DNA of 64,000 bases. Source: Costus lasius. Its lineage: Eukaryota > Streptophyta > Magnoliopsida > Zingiberales > Costaceae. Location: NCBI GenBank assembly GCA_027563935.2, contig CM050447.1, forward strand, positions 86,599,461-86,663,460, written 5' to 3'. Position 1 is the stretch's first letter. Each line of letters opens with the position of its first letter. Shown in pieces: positions 11,548 to 22,566 of the stretch. The notes under the pieces are model-generated. The model was not told the origin of the DNA. It did not search any database and was given only the letters and a program-made list of their open reading frames with translations. Made by a program: the position numbers and the translations under genes.

Positions 11548-13242
11548 TGTTGGGGTATGCCCTTAAGGCTAATGTTTGAGGCCTTTGGGATTGTAAAAGT
11601 ATCATGTAATAAACTCTTATGTTTATAAAAGGCATGGTTATTATTCAGGTTGTTACCTTGTCTGCTGTAATAAGTGTACTTCTGAATAATGTCTCAAAGC
11701 TGTTCAGCTAGGCTGACAGGCTATAAGTCCTTAGTCGAGATATCTTGGTGAACATGAGACAGCCTTGATATGATTGAGACTGATATGAGTGCTAATCTTA
11801 TAGGATGCTTCGAGCATGGAATAAGATGTAGACTCATGGGTACATTGGATGTACTGGACAGACCCTACTGGGATATTCCATTGCTTGTCACAATGTGAAT
11901 GATCCTTGTATGCAGCAAGTGGCACATGTCCTCTGACTTGAGATCACTTGTGTTTCTGAATGATGATTGTCATTGTCTTGAGGTAGTTCAATATCATTTG
12001 AAACATAATGATTATAGACTATCTTGGATGGTGAGCTTGAATCAGGTTAGGGCACTAGTGATAGATAAAGGATTGCCGTCTCCTTGTTCAAGGAGTGTGA
12101 TGTTCTAAAGGGCCCCCCTTATATGAGATGATTGAGGAAGTGTATGGCCATACCCAGATGACTATGTGCATCTGATCTAATCATGCTCATCGTATTGGAG
12201 TTACAAGCTTGACCCGCTTGTCCAATAAGAACATCCAGTGGCAAAGGACACATGTATGCCTTGTGAATTGAGTCACACTTGTGCCATGGTTTGGGTGTAG
12301 TCTTGGAAGACTTTTTCCTTTATATCGGGAGACAGTGATGTGTTGCTAGATACCCCTCACTGGTCGTGATAACGAAAGTTATCGTTACCGACATTTAAAG
12401 GAAACCCTTAGGGTCGCACAATTTGGTGATATGGCTTGCTTAAGTCAGATCGTGTGGACTGAATTGTTTCGGTTCAGTTTAAAGGGATTTAATCTCTGAT
12501 TGTAAGTGAGATCTGGTCTGATCATGTTTGATTGATTAGGGCTTGAGATCGGTAAGCTTCGATCGAGAGAGATGATGCTAGATCGGTGAGATCAAGAGCA
12601 TCATGAGATGAACGGTTAGATTGGAAACCTTAGGGTTTGGTTGATCTAGACCGATTTGGCTTGGGCCGGTTTGGTTTGGCTTTTGGTCCAAACACATTTG
12701 CTTTGAACCGGTTCAAGGGCTTGAACGCATGGTTCATTGTTTAAGGCGTTTTGTGGAGTTTAAGATCGGTTTAGAGATCTTGAACGCATGGCTTAATGTT
12801 TTTCCTAATTTGGAAAGTCATAAGCGCATGTCTCCTTGAACGCAAATGACAAGTGAACGCTCCATTCACTCTCGGCCTTCGCTTGCTCTCGTGACGAGAC
12901 ATTGGTGAAGGAGACGACATCTTGGAGAAAGGATCGGCCAAGCAAAGAAGTCTTCATCTCTTTCCTATACTCGATCAAAGACATCTTGGCATTCTTGCTA
13001 GCACAAGAGGTGCGCAAGTGAGGAGTCTTCATCACCTTTGTGTGTGAACTTTCGGAGGAGATCAAGTTTGCTCTCTTCTTCCAAGCCGACCTCCAACCTT
13101 ATGGCTATGGTATAGATCTCAACTCATAGCTTCATGTTGATTATATAGTTCATATGCGATCTACTTGAAGCCCTTTTTTCCGCTATGCATGCTAGATGCG
13201 CATGTTTAGGGTTTCAACCCCTAATGTTTAGGGTTTCCTTCA
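11548..13242 (+). repeat. Copia-2 5' LTR (1695 bp)
   Basis: TG...CA ends, identical by eye to the 3' LTR. A TATA-like CTTTATATCGGG lies near 12320, but I cannot fix the transcription start. A near-palindrome GATAACGAAAGTTATC at 12368-12383 has a stem conserved in every LTR of the family. Confidence 0.95.
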
Positions 13243-15093
13243 ATTGGTATCAGAGCAAGGCTCTCCATATGATCTATATGATTGCTAGAAGTGTTATGTG
13301 ATCCATGCTTGTTGCGCTTACTTGATGCTTTGCTTTCATGATGCATGGTTACATGTACTTGTAGATTGCGCTTGTATCATGCTAACATGCAGCTTGCGCT
13401 TGTATCATGGGCTATGTATGCGCTCCCCCTTGAAGGGGACCCCCTCAAGTTTGCGCTCCCCCTAGAAGGGGACCCCCTTAGATCTAAGGGTTATCAACTT
13501 TGTTTGATGTTAGCGCATGTTCTAAGGTTTTTCTAAAACTTACATCTTGTGCGCTTGATTAGATCTAAGGTGCCACTACATTAAACCCTTAGATGGGTTG
13601 ATGGGGTTGAAGTCACCACTAGGTTAGATCCAAGTCTGATCAGACCATCTGACAGCTCAGATGGGTTAACCTGATAGCACCTATGCGCAAGCACAAGGTG
13701 GCTATAGGTTGACTGCATCTAGGGCGTGTAGCGAGGTCTGGTTGAGACACTACTGAACACACTTGAGTTAGGCCCGGGGTCACACCCGCTTGCCAAAACT
13801 CATGGGGGTAGTTCAGCCCTTGGCGCATGCATGGTTGACCATTAGGTCAACTCGGGTCAGTTAGGACTCGGTGCATGCAAGGGCAAAGGATCTAACTAGA
13901 TGGATGAGTGGATCCCCATCAATGGACCATTGTAAGGTTGTAGGGCTCATAAGGAAATTAAAATTGATGCCATGGGGTTTTCAAAACTTTTAATTTCAAG
14001 ATGATTGGATCACATGTTGATTGAACCATATGCTTGTTTATTTAGTCTTGTGTGGGTTGCCCAATTGTGTGCTGTGCTGGGGCCTGCGTGCCTGGACTTA
14101 AAAATTGTAAATTAATTTGTGATCTGCGAATCACATTGTACTTAATTTATAATATGTTGTTGACCTGCGAGTCAACCTTGTCTAGATAGATCAAATGTAC
14201 TTTGATTAGACAAGAACAAAGGCACACATCCAAGAGGGGCATTCACCTGGTGGTGCACCTGAGGTGCTCTTGGCGCTAGGGCACTGGGTTGGACCAGATG
14301 AGATGCAATGAAGCTCAAGTGAAGACTTAAGTAATCTTAAGGTCTTACTAGGGTTCATGGGCTTTTACCACATAAGATCATGCTTTCTACTTATTGCTAA
14401 TAATTAGAATTGCATATTTATGTTTATCTTCTGCTATAGCCATAGGACATGCCTGATAGTAAGAAGATAAAAGACCGTTAAAATCCAACGCTGAAATATC
14501 AAGCTCGTAAGCCTTCTGACGCGAAACCTCACCTTTCTGACTATCGTTGGAGCCGTGTTGAACCCACTCAGTGGGCACGTCCATCTATCTTCAGACGGTG
14601 CTGGATTTCACCTGCGTGTTACAGAGTTGGGATTTATCCCCTCTCGTTGCTCAGCATAGCAAGTGGTGGTCCAGGGAGTAGGTCAGGTCAGCTTGACCAT
14701 GTAGACTACATATGTGGCGCATATGGTAGCACATGGAGGCAGCCATCTCTGGGATCAGAGACTATGTTGTACCAACTCAGTTGGCACAGTCTGCTGGATT
14801 GCCAAGATGAAGGGGAATCGCACGGGTTGGCGATTGGCTGGGACAGCCTACCAGAAACTAGTGCTTGTCATCTCTGTGCATCTTATCTCGCCTGAGCGGG
14901 ACGCGGAGACCAAGTATGAAATCTGGATCCCATCTCACTAAAAGAGTGTTTACTCTTTCGGACTGTTTACTGGATTTTTCAGTCAGACAAAATAGTGAGA
15001 AAAGAATCTTTCTTAAGTCCTGGATTGATTCTGAAACATTGATACTGACCTTGATGTTCTTGCTTGTTGTAGATTCCTGCAGCAACGAACACC
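13243..15093 (+). other. Copia-2 5' leader, about 1.85 kb
   Basis: This leader before gag contains two C-run/G-run palindromes just after the PBS (CCCCTTGAAGGGG at 13426-13438 and a related one at about 13458-13471), a pair of 13-bp inverted repeats (14563-14575 and 14772-14784), a conserved hairpin TCTCGCCTGAGCGGGA (14886-14901) and an 82-codon frame at 14647-14895. The last 500 bases are the best conserved among copies, and parts are shared with copia-5. Confidence 0.75.
13245..13256 (+). other. Primer-binding site of copia-2
   Basis: TGGTATCAGAGC matches the 3' end complement of initiator tRNA-Met, the usual minus-strand primer of plant copia elements. It starts two bases after the LTR end. 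The same site is at 28184-28195 in copia-3. Confidence 0.9.
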
Positions 15094-18000
15094 ATGAGCT
15101 TCAATGTGCGATCCCTACTGGAAAGGGAGAAGTTTGCTGGGCCGAACTTCTCTGACTGGTTCGGACACCTTAAGATTGTTCTTAAGGCAGAGAGGAAACT
15201 GTATGTCCTCGAGACGGCGATACCGCCGCAGCCCGCTCCGAACGCCGCAAGGGCGGTTCGGGATGCCTACGAAAAGCACGTCAATGATAGCATTGATGTC
15301 GCTTGCCTGATGCTAGCGTCTATGACGCCACCGCTGCAGCGTCAGCATGAGGATATGTCGGCTATAGAAATTATAGCGAACCTCAAGATGCTGTATGCTG
15401 CACAGGCGAGGACAGAACGCTATAATCTGACAAAGCTCTTCTTTCAGAGCAAACTGGCTGAAGGGAGCCCAGTGGGAGCTCACGTGCTCAAGATGATTGG
15501 GCACAAGGAGGCTCTGGAGAAACTGGGGCATACCGTCAACCAGGAGCTTGCTGTAGATATTATTCTGCAGTCTCTTCCGCCTTCTTTCGATGCGTTCATC
15601 ATTAACTTTAATATGAACAAAATCGATTGTACGCCGGCAGAGTTGCTGAATATGCTCTTGACAACTGAGGAAACTCTGAAGGGTAAGCCTTCAACCTCTG
15701 TCTTAATGGTTCCTTTTAGGAACAAGAAGAAGGGGAAGAAGGGCAAGGCCCCTGTCAAGAATTACAGCAAGGCCCTGAAACAGAAGGTGAAGCGGTCGAA
15801 GGATAACAGGTGTTTCCACTGTGGCCAGCTGGGTCACTGGAAAAAGGACTGTAAAGCGCTCCAAGGAGATAAGAGGGGAAGCATCGCTTCTGGCTCAGGT
15901 ATATATGTGACTGAGGTCATGTTATCTTCTTCTACTATTTCATGGGTGTTGGACACTGCATGTGGAGTTCACATTTGTTCAAATGTACAGGAACTCAAGA
16001 GAAGAAGGCAGGTGGGACAGCATGAGGTAGACCTACGAGTTGGAAACGGGGCACGGGTTGCTGCTGTTGCTGTAGGAGACTATTTCATTTCTTTACCATC
16101 TGGCATTGTATTAGAATTGAACAATTGTTATTTTGTACCGAGTATCACAAAGAATATTATCTCTATTCCTGCTCTTGTCAGGAAAGGATTTGCCTTTGAA
16201 TGCAAGATTTCAAAGTGTGTTTTATCTCATGATAATATTGTGTATGCAACTGGTTCAATTAACAATGGGTTATACATGTTGGACATGGAAAATTCTATAC
16301 AAAACATTGATAATAAGAAAGCCAAATATGCTGATGACAGCACCTTGTTATGGCATAGTCGTTTAGGCCATATAAACGAGAAGCGCATTAAGCGGTTGCA
16401 TGAACATGGACTGCTGGGATCATTCTCCTATGAGGAGATTGATACATGCAAAACTTGTTTGATGGGTAAAATGACGAAGTCTCCTTTTCTTCACAAAGGT
16501 CAGAGGACTTCAGGTTTACTTGACCTTATACACAGTGATGTGTGTGGGCCTTTTAGTAAACATGCCAGAGGTGGCTATCAGTACTTCATTACCTTTACTG
16601 ATGATTTCAGTAGGTATGGATATGTCTATTTAATAAGACATAAAAGTGAATCTTTTGACAAGTTCAAAGAGTTCAAAAATGAAGTACAGAATCAGTTAGG
16701 CCGAAATATCAAGGCACTTCGTTCTGATCGAGGTGGTGAATACCTGAGTCATGCGTTTACTGACTATCTGAAGGAGTGTGGGATTATCTCACAGCTCACT
16801 CCGCCAGGAACACCGCAGTGGAATGGTGTGTCCGAGAGGAGAAATAGAACGTTACTTGATATGGTTCGTTCTATGATGAGTCAGGCTACTCTTCCATACT
16901 CCTTTTGGGGTTTTGCACTGGAAACAGCTGCAAAGGTACTAAACCGAGTGCCATCCAAGGCAGTTTTAAAGACGCCATATGAGTTATGGTATGGGAAACA
17001 GCCTAGCTTGACATTTATCAGGATCTGGGGTTGCGAGGCTTATGTCAAAAAGCTCGCCTCTGGGAAACTAGAGAGCAGATCTGAGAAATGTATCTTTGTC
17101 GGTTACCCTAAGGAAACTAAGGGTTATTATTTCTACGATCCCAAAGAGAACAAGGTTTTTGTTGCTCGGACGGCCATATTTCTTGAGAAGGAGTTTCTTC
17201 TGCAAGAGGCCAGTGGGAGAGAAATAAAGCTGGATGAGAATCCAGAGGAAGGACAAAGTAGTCAAGCACAGTTGGATGAGCCTGAGCCGGTAGATCAGGT
17301 TATTGAGCAACCTGAGGCTCAAATATCACGGGAACCGCGAAGATCGGGAAGGATCCGTCGACAGCCTGAGCGCTATGACGGAGTCTACATCATTGATAAT
17401 GATGAACCCCTCACTTATGCGGATGCGGTCAGTGGACCGGAGTCAGCTAGATGGCTTGAAGCTATGCGAGCCGAAATGGACTCCATGTCAGATAACCAGG
17501 TCTGGGATTTGGTTGATCCGCCTCCGGGAGTAATCCCTATAGGCTGTAAATGGATCTTCAAGAAGAAGATTGACATGGATGGTAACGTGGTTACCTATAA
17601 AGGCAGGCTAGTAGCGAAAGGTTTCAAACAAATCTACGGGATAGATTATGATGAAACTTTCTCTCCTGTAGCCATGTTTAAGTCTATTCGGATTCTTTTC
17701 GCGATAGCAGCATATTACGATTATGAGATCTGGCAGATGGATGTGAAAACAGCTTTCCTTAATGGAAATCTGGATGAGGATGTGTATATGACACAACCGG
17801 AAGGTTTCACTAATCCAGCAGATCGTCATAAAATATGCAAGTTAAAGAAGTCCATTTATGGACTTAAACAAGCATCAAGAAGCTGGAACATTCGTTTTGA
17901 TGAATCAATCTCTGAGTTTGGTTTCATCAAGAACGAGGATGACCCGTGTGTATATAAGAGGTTTAGTGGGAGCGTAATTACATTCCTAATCCTCTACGTC

Positions 18001-18978
18001 GATGATATCTTAATCATTGGAAATGATATTCCTGAACTGCATGCTGTTAAGGCATGGTTAGGAAAATGTTTCCAGATGAAAGATTTAGGAGAAGCAGCCT
18101 ATGTACTAGGTGTGAAGATCTACCGGGATAGATCTAAGAGGCTTCTCGGGCTGTGCCAGAGTACTTACATCGATAAAGTCCTGGAGAGATTCCATTTAGA
18201 GAATTCTAAACGTGGATATCTTCCAGTCAGACATGGTCTGAATCTTTCAAAGAGTCAGTGTCCACAAACACAGACTGAGAAAGATGAAATGGACAATACG
18301 CCTTATGCTTCGGCTATTGGGTCCATTATGTATGCGATGTTATGTACTCGCCCAGACGTCGCTTACGGGTTAAGCGTAACCAGTCGATTCCAAAGTAATC
18401 CAGGTTTGGCGCACTGGATTGCGGTCAAGAACATTTTAAAATATCTGCGGAGGACCAAAGATATGTTCTTGATATATGGTGGTCAGGAAGAACTCAGTAT
18501 AGAGGGATATACTGACGCTTCGTTCCAGTCGGACCAGGATGATTTCCGATCGCAGTCAGGCTATATTTTTAGCTTGAATGGTGGAGCTGTGGTGTGGAAG
18601 AGTTTCAAACAGTCAACTGTTGCTGATTCCACAACAGAAGCCGAGTATGTTGCAGCCTCGGAAGCATCTAAGGAGGCAGTGTGGATTCGTAAGTTCGTGA
18701 GAGAACTTGGTGTCGTTCCTTCGAGTGCAGATCCTTTGGTTATCTTCTGTGATAACACTGGAGCCATCGCACAAGCAAAGGAACCGCGGTCGCACCAGAA
18801 GTCCAAGCACATACAGAGACGGTTTCACTTGATCCGGGAGATCATTGATCGTGGCGAGATCAAAATATGCAAGGTTCATACAGATGACAATCTGGCAGAC
18901 CCACTTACCAAGCCTCTGGCGCAGCAGAAGCATGAGAAGCACTGTAATAATATGGGTTTGAGATTTCTCAACCATTAG
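15094..18978 (+). CDS. Copia-2 Gag-Pol polyprotein, intact
   Basis: 1294 residues without a break. Domains in order: UBN2-type Gag, zinc knuckle (C240-X2-C-X4-H-X4-C), protease with D287-T-A-C, GAG-pre-integrase/HHCC finger (from about 421), integrase core D482, D545, E581, reverse transcriptase with Y968-V-D-D, and RNase H with D1141 (G-Y-T-D-A-S), E1182 and D1220. The protein would form virus-like particles in the cytoplasm, copy its RNA and insert the cDNA in the nucleus. The protease triplet is D-T-A rather than the usual D-T/S-G, shared by all members here. Start is the first in-frame ATG after the leader. Stop is 20 bases before the 3' LTR, with the polypurine tract between. Confidence 0.95.
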   Translation: MSFNVRSLLEREKFAGPNFSDWFGHLKIVLKAERKLYVLETAIPPQPAPNAARAVRDAYEKHVNDSIDVACLMLASMTPPLQRQHEDMSAIEIIANLKMLYAAQARTERYNLTKLFFQSKLAEGSPVGAHVLKMIGHKEALEKLGHTVNQELAVDIILQSLPPSFDAFIINFNMNKIDCTPAELLNMLLTTEETLKGKPSTSVLMVPFRNKKKGKKGKAPVKNYSKALKQKVKRSKDNRCFHCGQLGHWKKDCKALQGDKRGSIASGSGIYVTEVMLSSSTISWVLDTACGVHICSNVQELKRRRQVGQHEVDLRVGNGARVAAVAVGDYFISLPSGIVLELNNCYFVPSITKNIISIPALVRKGFAFECKISKCVLSHDNIVYATGSINNGLYMLDMENSIQNIDNKKAKYADDSTLLWHSRLGHINEKRIKRLHEHGLLGSFSYEEIDTCKTCLMGKMTKSPFLHKGQRTSGLLDLIHSDVCGPFSKHARGGYQYFITFTDDFSRYGYVYLIRHKSESFDKFKEFKNEVQNQLGRNIKALRSDRGGEYLSHAFTDYLKECGIISQLTPPGTPQWNGVSERRNRTLLDMVRSMMSQATLPYSFWGFALETAAKVLNRVPSKAVLKTPYELWYGKQPSLTFIRIWGCEAYVKKLASGKLESRSEKCIFVGYPKETKGYYFYDPKENKVFVARTAIFLEKEFLLQEASGREIKLDENPEEGQSSQAQLDEPEPVDQVIEQPEAQISREPRRSGRIRRQPERYDGVYIIDNDEPLTYADAVSGPESARWLEAMRAEMDSMSDNQVWDLVDPPPGVIPIGCKWIFKKKIDMDGNVVTYKGRLVAKGFKQIYGIDYDETFSPVAMFKSIRILFAIAAYYDYEIWQMDVKTAFLNGNLDEDVYMTQPEGFTNPADRHKICKLKKSIYGLKQASRSWNIRFDESISEFGFIKNEDDPCVYKRFSGSVITFLILYVDDILIIGNDIPELHAVKAWLGKCFQMKDLGEAAYVLGVKIYRDRSKRLLGLCQSTYIDKVLERFHLENSKRGYLPVRHGLNLSKSQCPQTQTEKDEMDNTPYASAIGSIMYAMLCTRPDVAYGLSVTSRFQSNPGLAHWIAVKNILKYLRRTKDMFLIYGGQEELSIEGYTDASFQSDQDDFRSQSGYIFSLNGGAVVWKSFKQSTVADSTTEAEYVAASEASKEAVWIRKFVRELGVVPSSADPLVIFCDNTGAIAQAKEPRSHQKSKHIQRRFHLIREIIDRGEIKICKVHTDDNLADPLTKPLAQQKHEKHCNNMGLRFLNH

Positions 18979-18998
18979 ATTAAGTGCAAGTGGGAGAT

Positions 18999-20693
18999 TG
19001 TTGGGGTATGCCCTTAAGGCTAATGTTTGAGGCCTTTGGGATTGTAAAAGTATCATGTAATAAACTCTTATGTTTATAAAAGGCATGGTTATTATTCAGG
19101 TTGTTACCTTGTCTGCTGTAATAAGTGTACTTCTGAATAATGTCTCAAAGCTGTTCAGCTAGGCTGACAGGCTATAAGTCCTTAGTCGAGATATCTTGGT
19201 GAACATGAGACAGCCTTGATATGATTGAGACTGATATGAGTGCTAATCTTATAGGATGCTTCGAGCATGGAATAAGATGTAGACTCATGGGTACATTGGA
19301 TGTACTGGACAGACCCTACTGGGATATTCCATTGCTTGTCACAATGTGAATGATCCTTGTATGCAGCAAGTGGCACATGTCCTCTGACTTGAGATCACTT
19401 GTGTTTCTGAATGATGATTGTCATTGTCTTGAGGTAGTTCAATATCATTTGAAACATAATGATTATAGACTATCTTGGATGGTGAGCTTGAATCAGGTTA
19501 GGGCACTAGTGATAGATAAAGGATTGCCGTCTCCTTGTTCAAGGAGTGTGATGTTCTAAAGGGCCCCCCTTATATGAGATGATTGAGGAAGTGTATGGCC
19601 ATACCCAGATGACTATGTGCATCTGATCTAATCATGCTCATCGTATTGGAGTTACAAGCTTGACCCGCTTGTCCAATAAGAACATCCAGTGGCAAAGGAC
19701 ACATGTATGCCTTGTGAATTGAGTCACACTTGTGCCATGGTTTGGGTGTAGTCTTGGAAGACTTTTTCCTTTATATCGGGAGACAGTGATGTGTTGCTAG
19801 ATACCCCTCACTGGTCGTGATAACGAAAGTTATCGTTACCGACATTTAAAGGAAACCCTTAGGGTCGCACAATTTGGTGATATGGCTTGCTTAAGTCAGA
19901 TCGTGTGGACTGAATTGTTTCGGTTCAGTTTAAAGGGATTTAATCTCTGATTGTAAGTGAGATCTGGTCTGATCATGTTTGATTGATTAGGGCTTGAGAT
20001 CGGTAAGCTTCGATCGAGAGAGATGATGCTAGATCGGTGAGATCAAGAGCATCATGAGATGAACGGTTAGATTGGAAACCTTAGGGTTTGGTTGATCTAG
20101 ACCGATTTGGCTTGGGCCGGTTTGGTTTGGCTTTTGGTCCAAACACATTTGCTTTGAACCGGTTCAAGGGCTTGAACGCATGGTTCATTGTTTAAGGCGT
20201 TTTGTGGAGTTTAAGATCGGTTTAGAGATCTTGAACGCATGGCTTAATGTTTTTCCTAATTTGGAAAGTCATAAGCGCATGTCTCCTTGAACGCAAATGA
20301 CAAGTGAACGCTCCATTCACTCTCGGCCTTCGCTTGCTCTCGTGACGAGACATTGGTGAAGGAGACGACATCTTGGAGAAAGGATCGGCCAAGCAAAGAA
20401 GTCTTCATCTCTTTCCTATACTCGATCAAAGACATCTTGGCATTCTTGCTAGCACAAGAGGTGCGCAAGTGAGGAGTCTTCATCACCTTTGTGTGTGAAC
20501 TTTCGGAGGAGATCAAGTTTGCTCTCTTCTTCCAAGCCGACCTCCAACCTTATGGCTATGGTATAGATCTCAACTCATAGCTTCATGTTGATTATATAGT
20601 TCATATGCGATCTACTTGAAGCCCTTTTTTCCGCTATGCATGCTAGATGCGCATGTTTAGGGTTTCAACCCCTAATGTTTAGGGTTTCCTTCA
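18999..20693 (+). repeat. Copia-2 3' LTR (1695 bp)
   Basis: Second LTR of copia-2, directly after the polypurine tract (18982-18998), ending ...TTCCTTCA and followed by the GTCCT duplication. No difference from the 5' LTR was found by eye. Confidence 0.95.
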
Positions 20694-21179
20694 GTCCTTA
20701 CAACAAATTAGACAATTAGGAAAACCATTAACCCATATGGGATGATTGTCATATCAATTAAAGGACTAGCTCGTAGGAAGCTAGGAACCAAAGTGTTAAT
20801 TGTCGTCCTTGACAAAAGATGGAAGTCTGATGCAAGGAAAGCAATGATTGCCCATATAGAAGTCGATATGACTAAAAATAAAGGCATATTTTATTGTGCT
20901 CCAGATTTTCTGATAAGTATCCGAGATCTTGGAGAATTAGAAATCGGTATGCAAACCAGAGGATACGAAGATTTTGCTGGTGAATCTAATCTCCTTATTG
21001 GATTAGGATTCCTAGGCAAATTAACAAATAATTCCAACACTGGATATAAACTCTATATTTCTTCAATCATAGAGGCATTAGCCAGTAAAAGAATTAAAAT
21101 GATTAAGCCTATGGCTATATCTCTAGACGACCTAGGAGGTCTTGATTGGAATATTTCTAAAAATCTGGATTGTGAATAG
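20694..21179 (+). pseudogene. EPRV movement-protein domain (30K type), broken
   Basis: The main frame (from 20742) encodes a movement-protein domain of the badnavirus/tungrovirus type of Caulimoviridae. It includes the conserved segments ISIKGLARRKLGTK, YCAPDFLIS, QTRGYEDF and LLIGLGFLGKL. The 48 bases before it are the continuation of the frame interrupted by copia-2, and a one-base phase change with an in-frame TGA lies around 20735-20745. The domain ends at a TAG (21177-21179), and the next segment is in another frame. In the virus this region supports cell-to-cell movement; here it is a relic with no sign of function. Confidence 0.8.
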
Positions 21180-21313
21180 ATGATTGTTCCAAAAGACAGC
21201 ATCAAGTTTAAAAATTGTGATAATATATATAATTTGAGATTTTCAAATTATAAACAAAAGCAAACTCATGACGATGAAGCTTCCACATCAGGAATTGAAA
21301 AATTCCTAGAATA

Positions 21314-22420
21314 ATGGTATTAGAAAATCGTTTCTTACTCATACCTAAAGAATTAGGCTTTACATTCGAAGAAATGATAAGCCTAGAAATAGAGTTAATC
21401 GAATCAGGAAAACTACTCAGTCATCATAGATTGGTACCTGATGAAGAAGGAAACATACGTGTTTCACATGAAAACTCCTTGAATAAACTCATGAATCTCT
21501 ATGATAAGTAACAAAAATATGATAGAGATCCAAATAATCTCAATGACGAATTAATAGCTTTACAAAGTGTTAATTCGGATGAAGAAGAAGGAGATCTTCT
21601 TGAAGATCCTCTTCCGAATCAGATGCATAATTACAACATCTCTCAGACAAATCTTGAAAATTATCAAAATGAATACTATGCTACACAAAGCATTGATTCA
21701 GATGCTATAAATCAAGATCCATATACTTTTCTTGAGGACCTTGATGAAGGTTGCCTTGAACAATTGGATCTTCTTGACCATATCTTTGATACTAATGCTC
21801 AGAGTATACATAGTATTCCTAAAAACCTAATGAATATAGAAATGATTGATGCACCACAAGCTAGTGTAGCAGCACAAGCAAGTATTGCAGCAGCACAAGC
21901 AAGAACATCAAGATCAAGGACCTATCCTATAGGCCAACCTCCTCATGAACCTTATACACAGTATGAGGGTGAAAGAGAAGGAATTCGTACCAAAGGTAAG
22001 AGATTACCCTTAGAAATAGTGGACAAGAAAAAATTACTAGATGATGGGAGAATCCTAAATCTAGCAGCCCATGATCCACAAACATGGAATACAGTCCTTG
22101 ACCATTGGTCATCTAAAGTATCCATGAAAGTAGCAGAATTAGAGGGAACCTTTTCGGCTGAAGAAATGTATACCTATCTAGAAAATTTCCTTGGTGAAAC
22201 TTCCAGGGCAATGTGGGAATCCTACAAGTTGAACTTCCCAATAGAATTTCAACAAGATGTCGCATTAGGAGTAAATCCTTATAATTTTACTAACCGAATG
22301 CGCTTAATGATTATAGGTTATAACCCAAATATGGGTTATAATGCTCAACAACAAGAAGCTATCAGAAAACTTGAGATGCTTCAAATTAAAAATTGGAATT
22401 ATATCAAGTCTTTTCTATAA
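21314..22420 (+). pseudogene. EPRV coat-protein region, broken
   Basis: One frame runs through 21314-22420 with an in-frame TAA at 21509-21511 and another TAA at 22418-22420. The first part is acidic and low-complexity (linker to coat protein). From about 22000 it matches the badnavirus-like capsid domain: segments like YLENFLGETSRAMW, NPYNFTNRMRLMIIGYNPN and NWNYIKSFL are typical. Capsid sequence continues past the second stop for about 20 codons, then another stop follows. The region between 21180 and 21313 is degraded linker. Confidence 0.75.
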
Positions 22421-22566
22421 GATTTCCTTTATTATGCCTGTATGGCAGGAGGATACTAGTCCACAACAGCCTCCTAGCTTAAATAATATCACACTTCGTA
22501 TACAATTTATCATTGATAAATTGGTAGAAAGATGTACACATCTGAGTGGTGACCATCAATTAAAAG

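Larger units (their letters stand above)
11548..20693 (+). mobile_element. Copia-2: complete Ty1/copia retrotransposon (9146 bp)
   Basis: Full-length element with two 1695-bp LTRs (11548-13242 and 18999-20693), PBS, long leader, one intact polyprotein frame and polypurine tract. It is flanked by an exact 5-bp target-site duplication, GTCCT (11543-11547 and 20694-20698). The two LTRs looked identical in my reading, so it is the youngest datable insertion here. It splits the endogenous pararetrovirus polyprotein. Lineage: Angela/TAR-like by Gag N-terminus, long LTR and long leader (inference). Confidence 0.97.
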
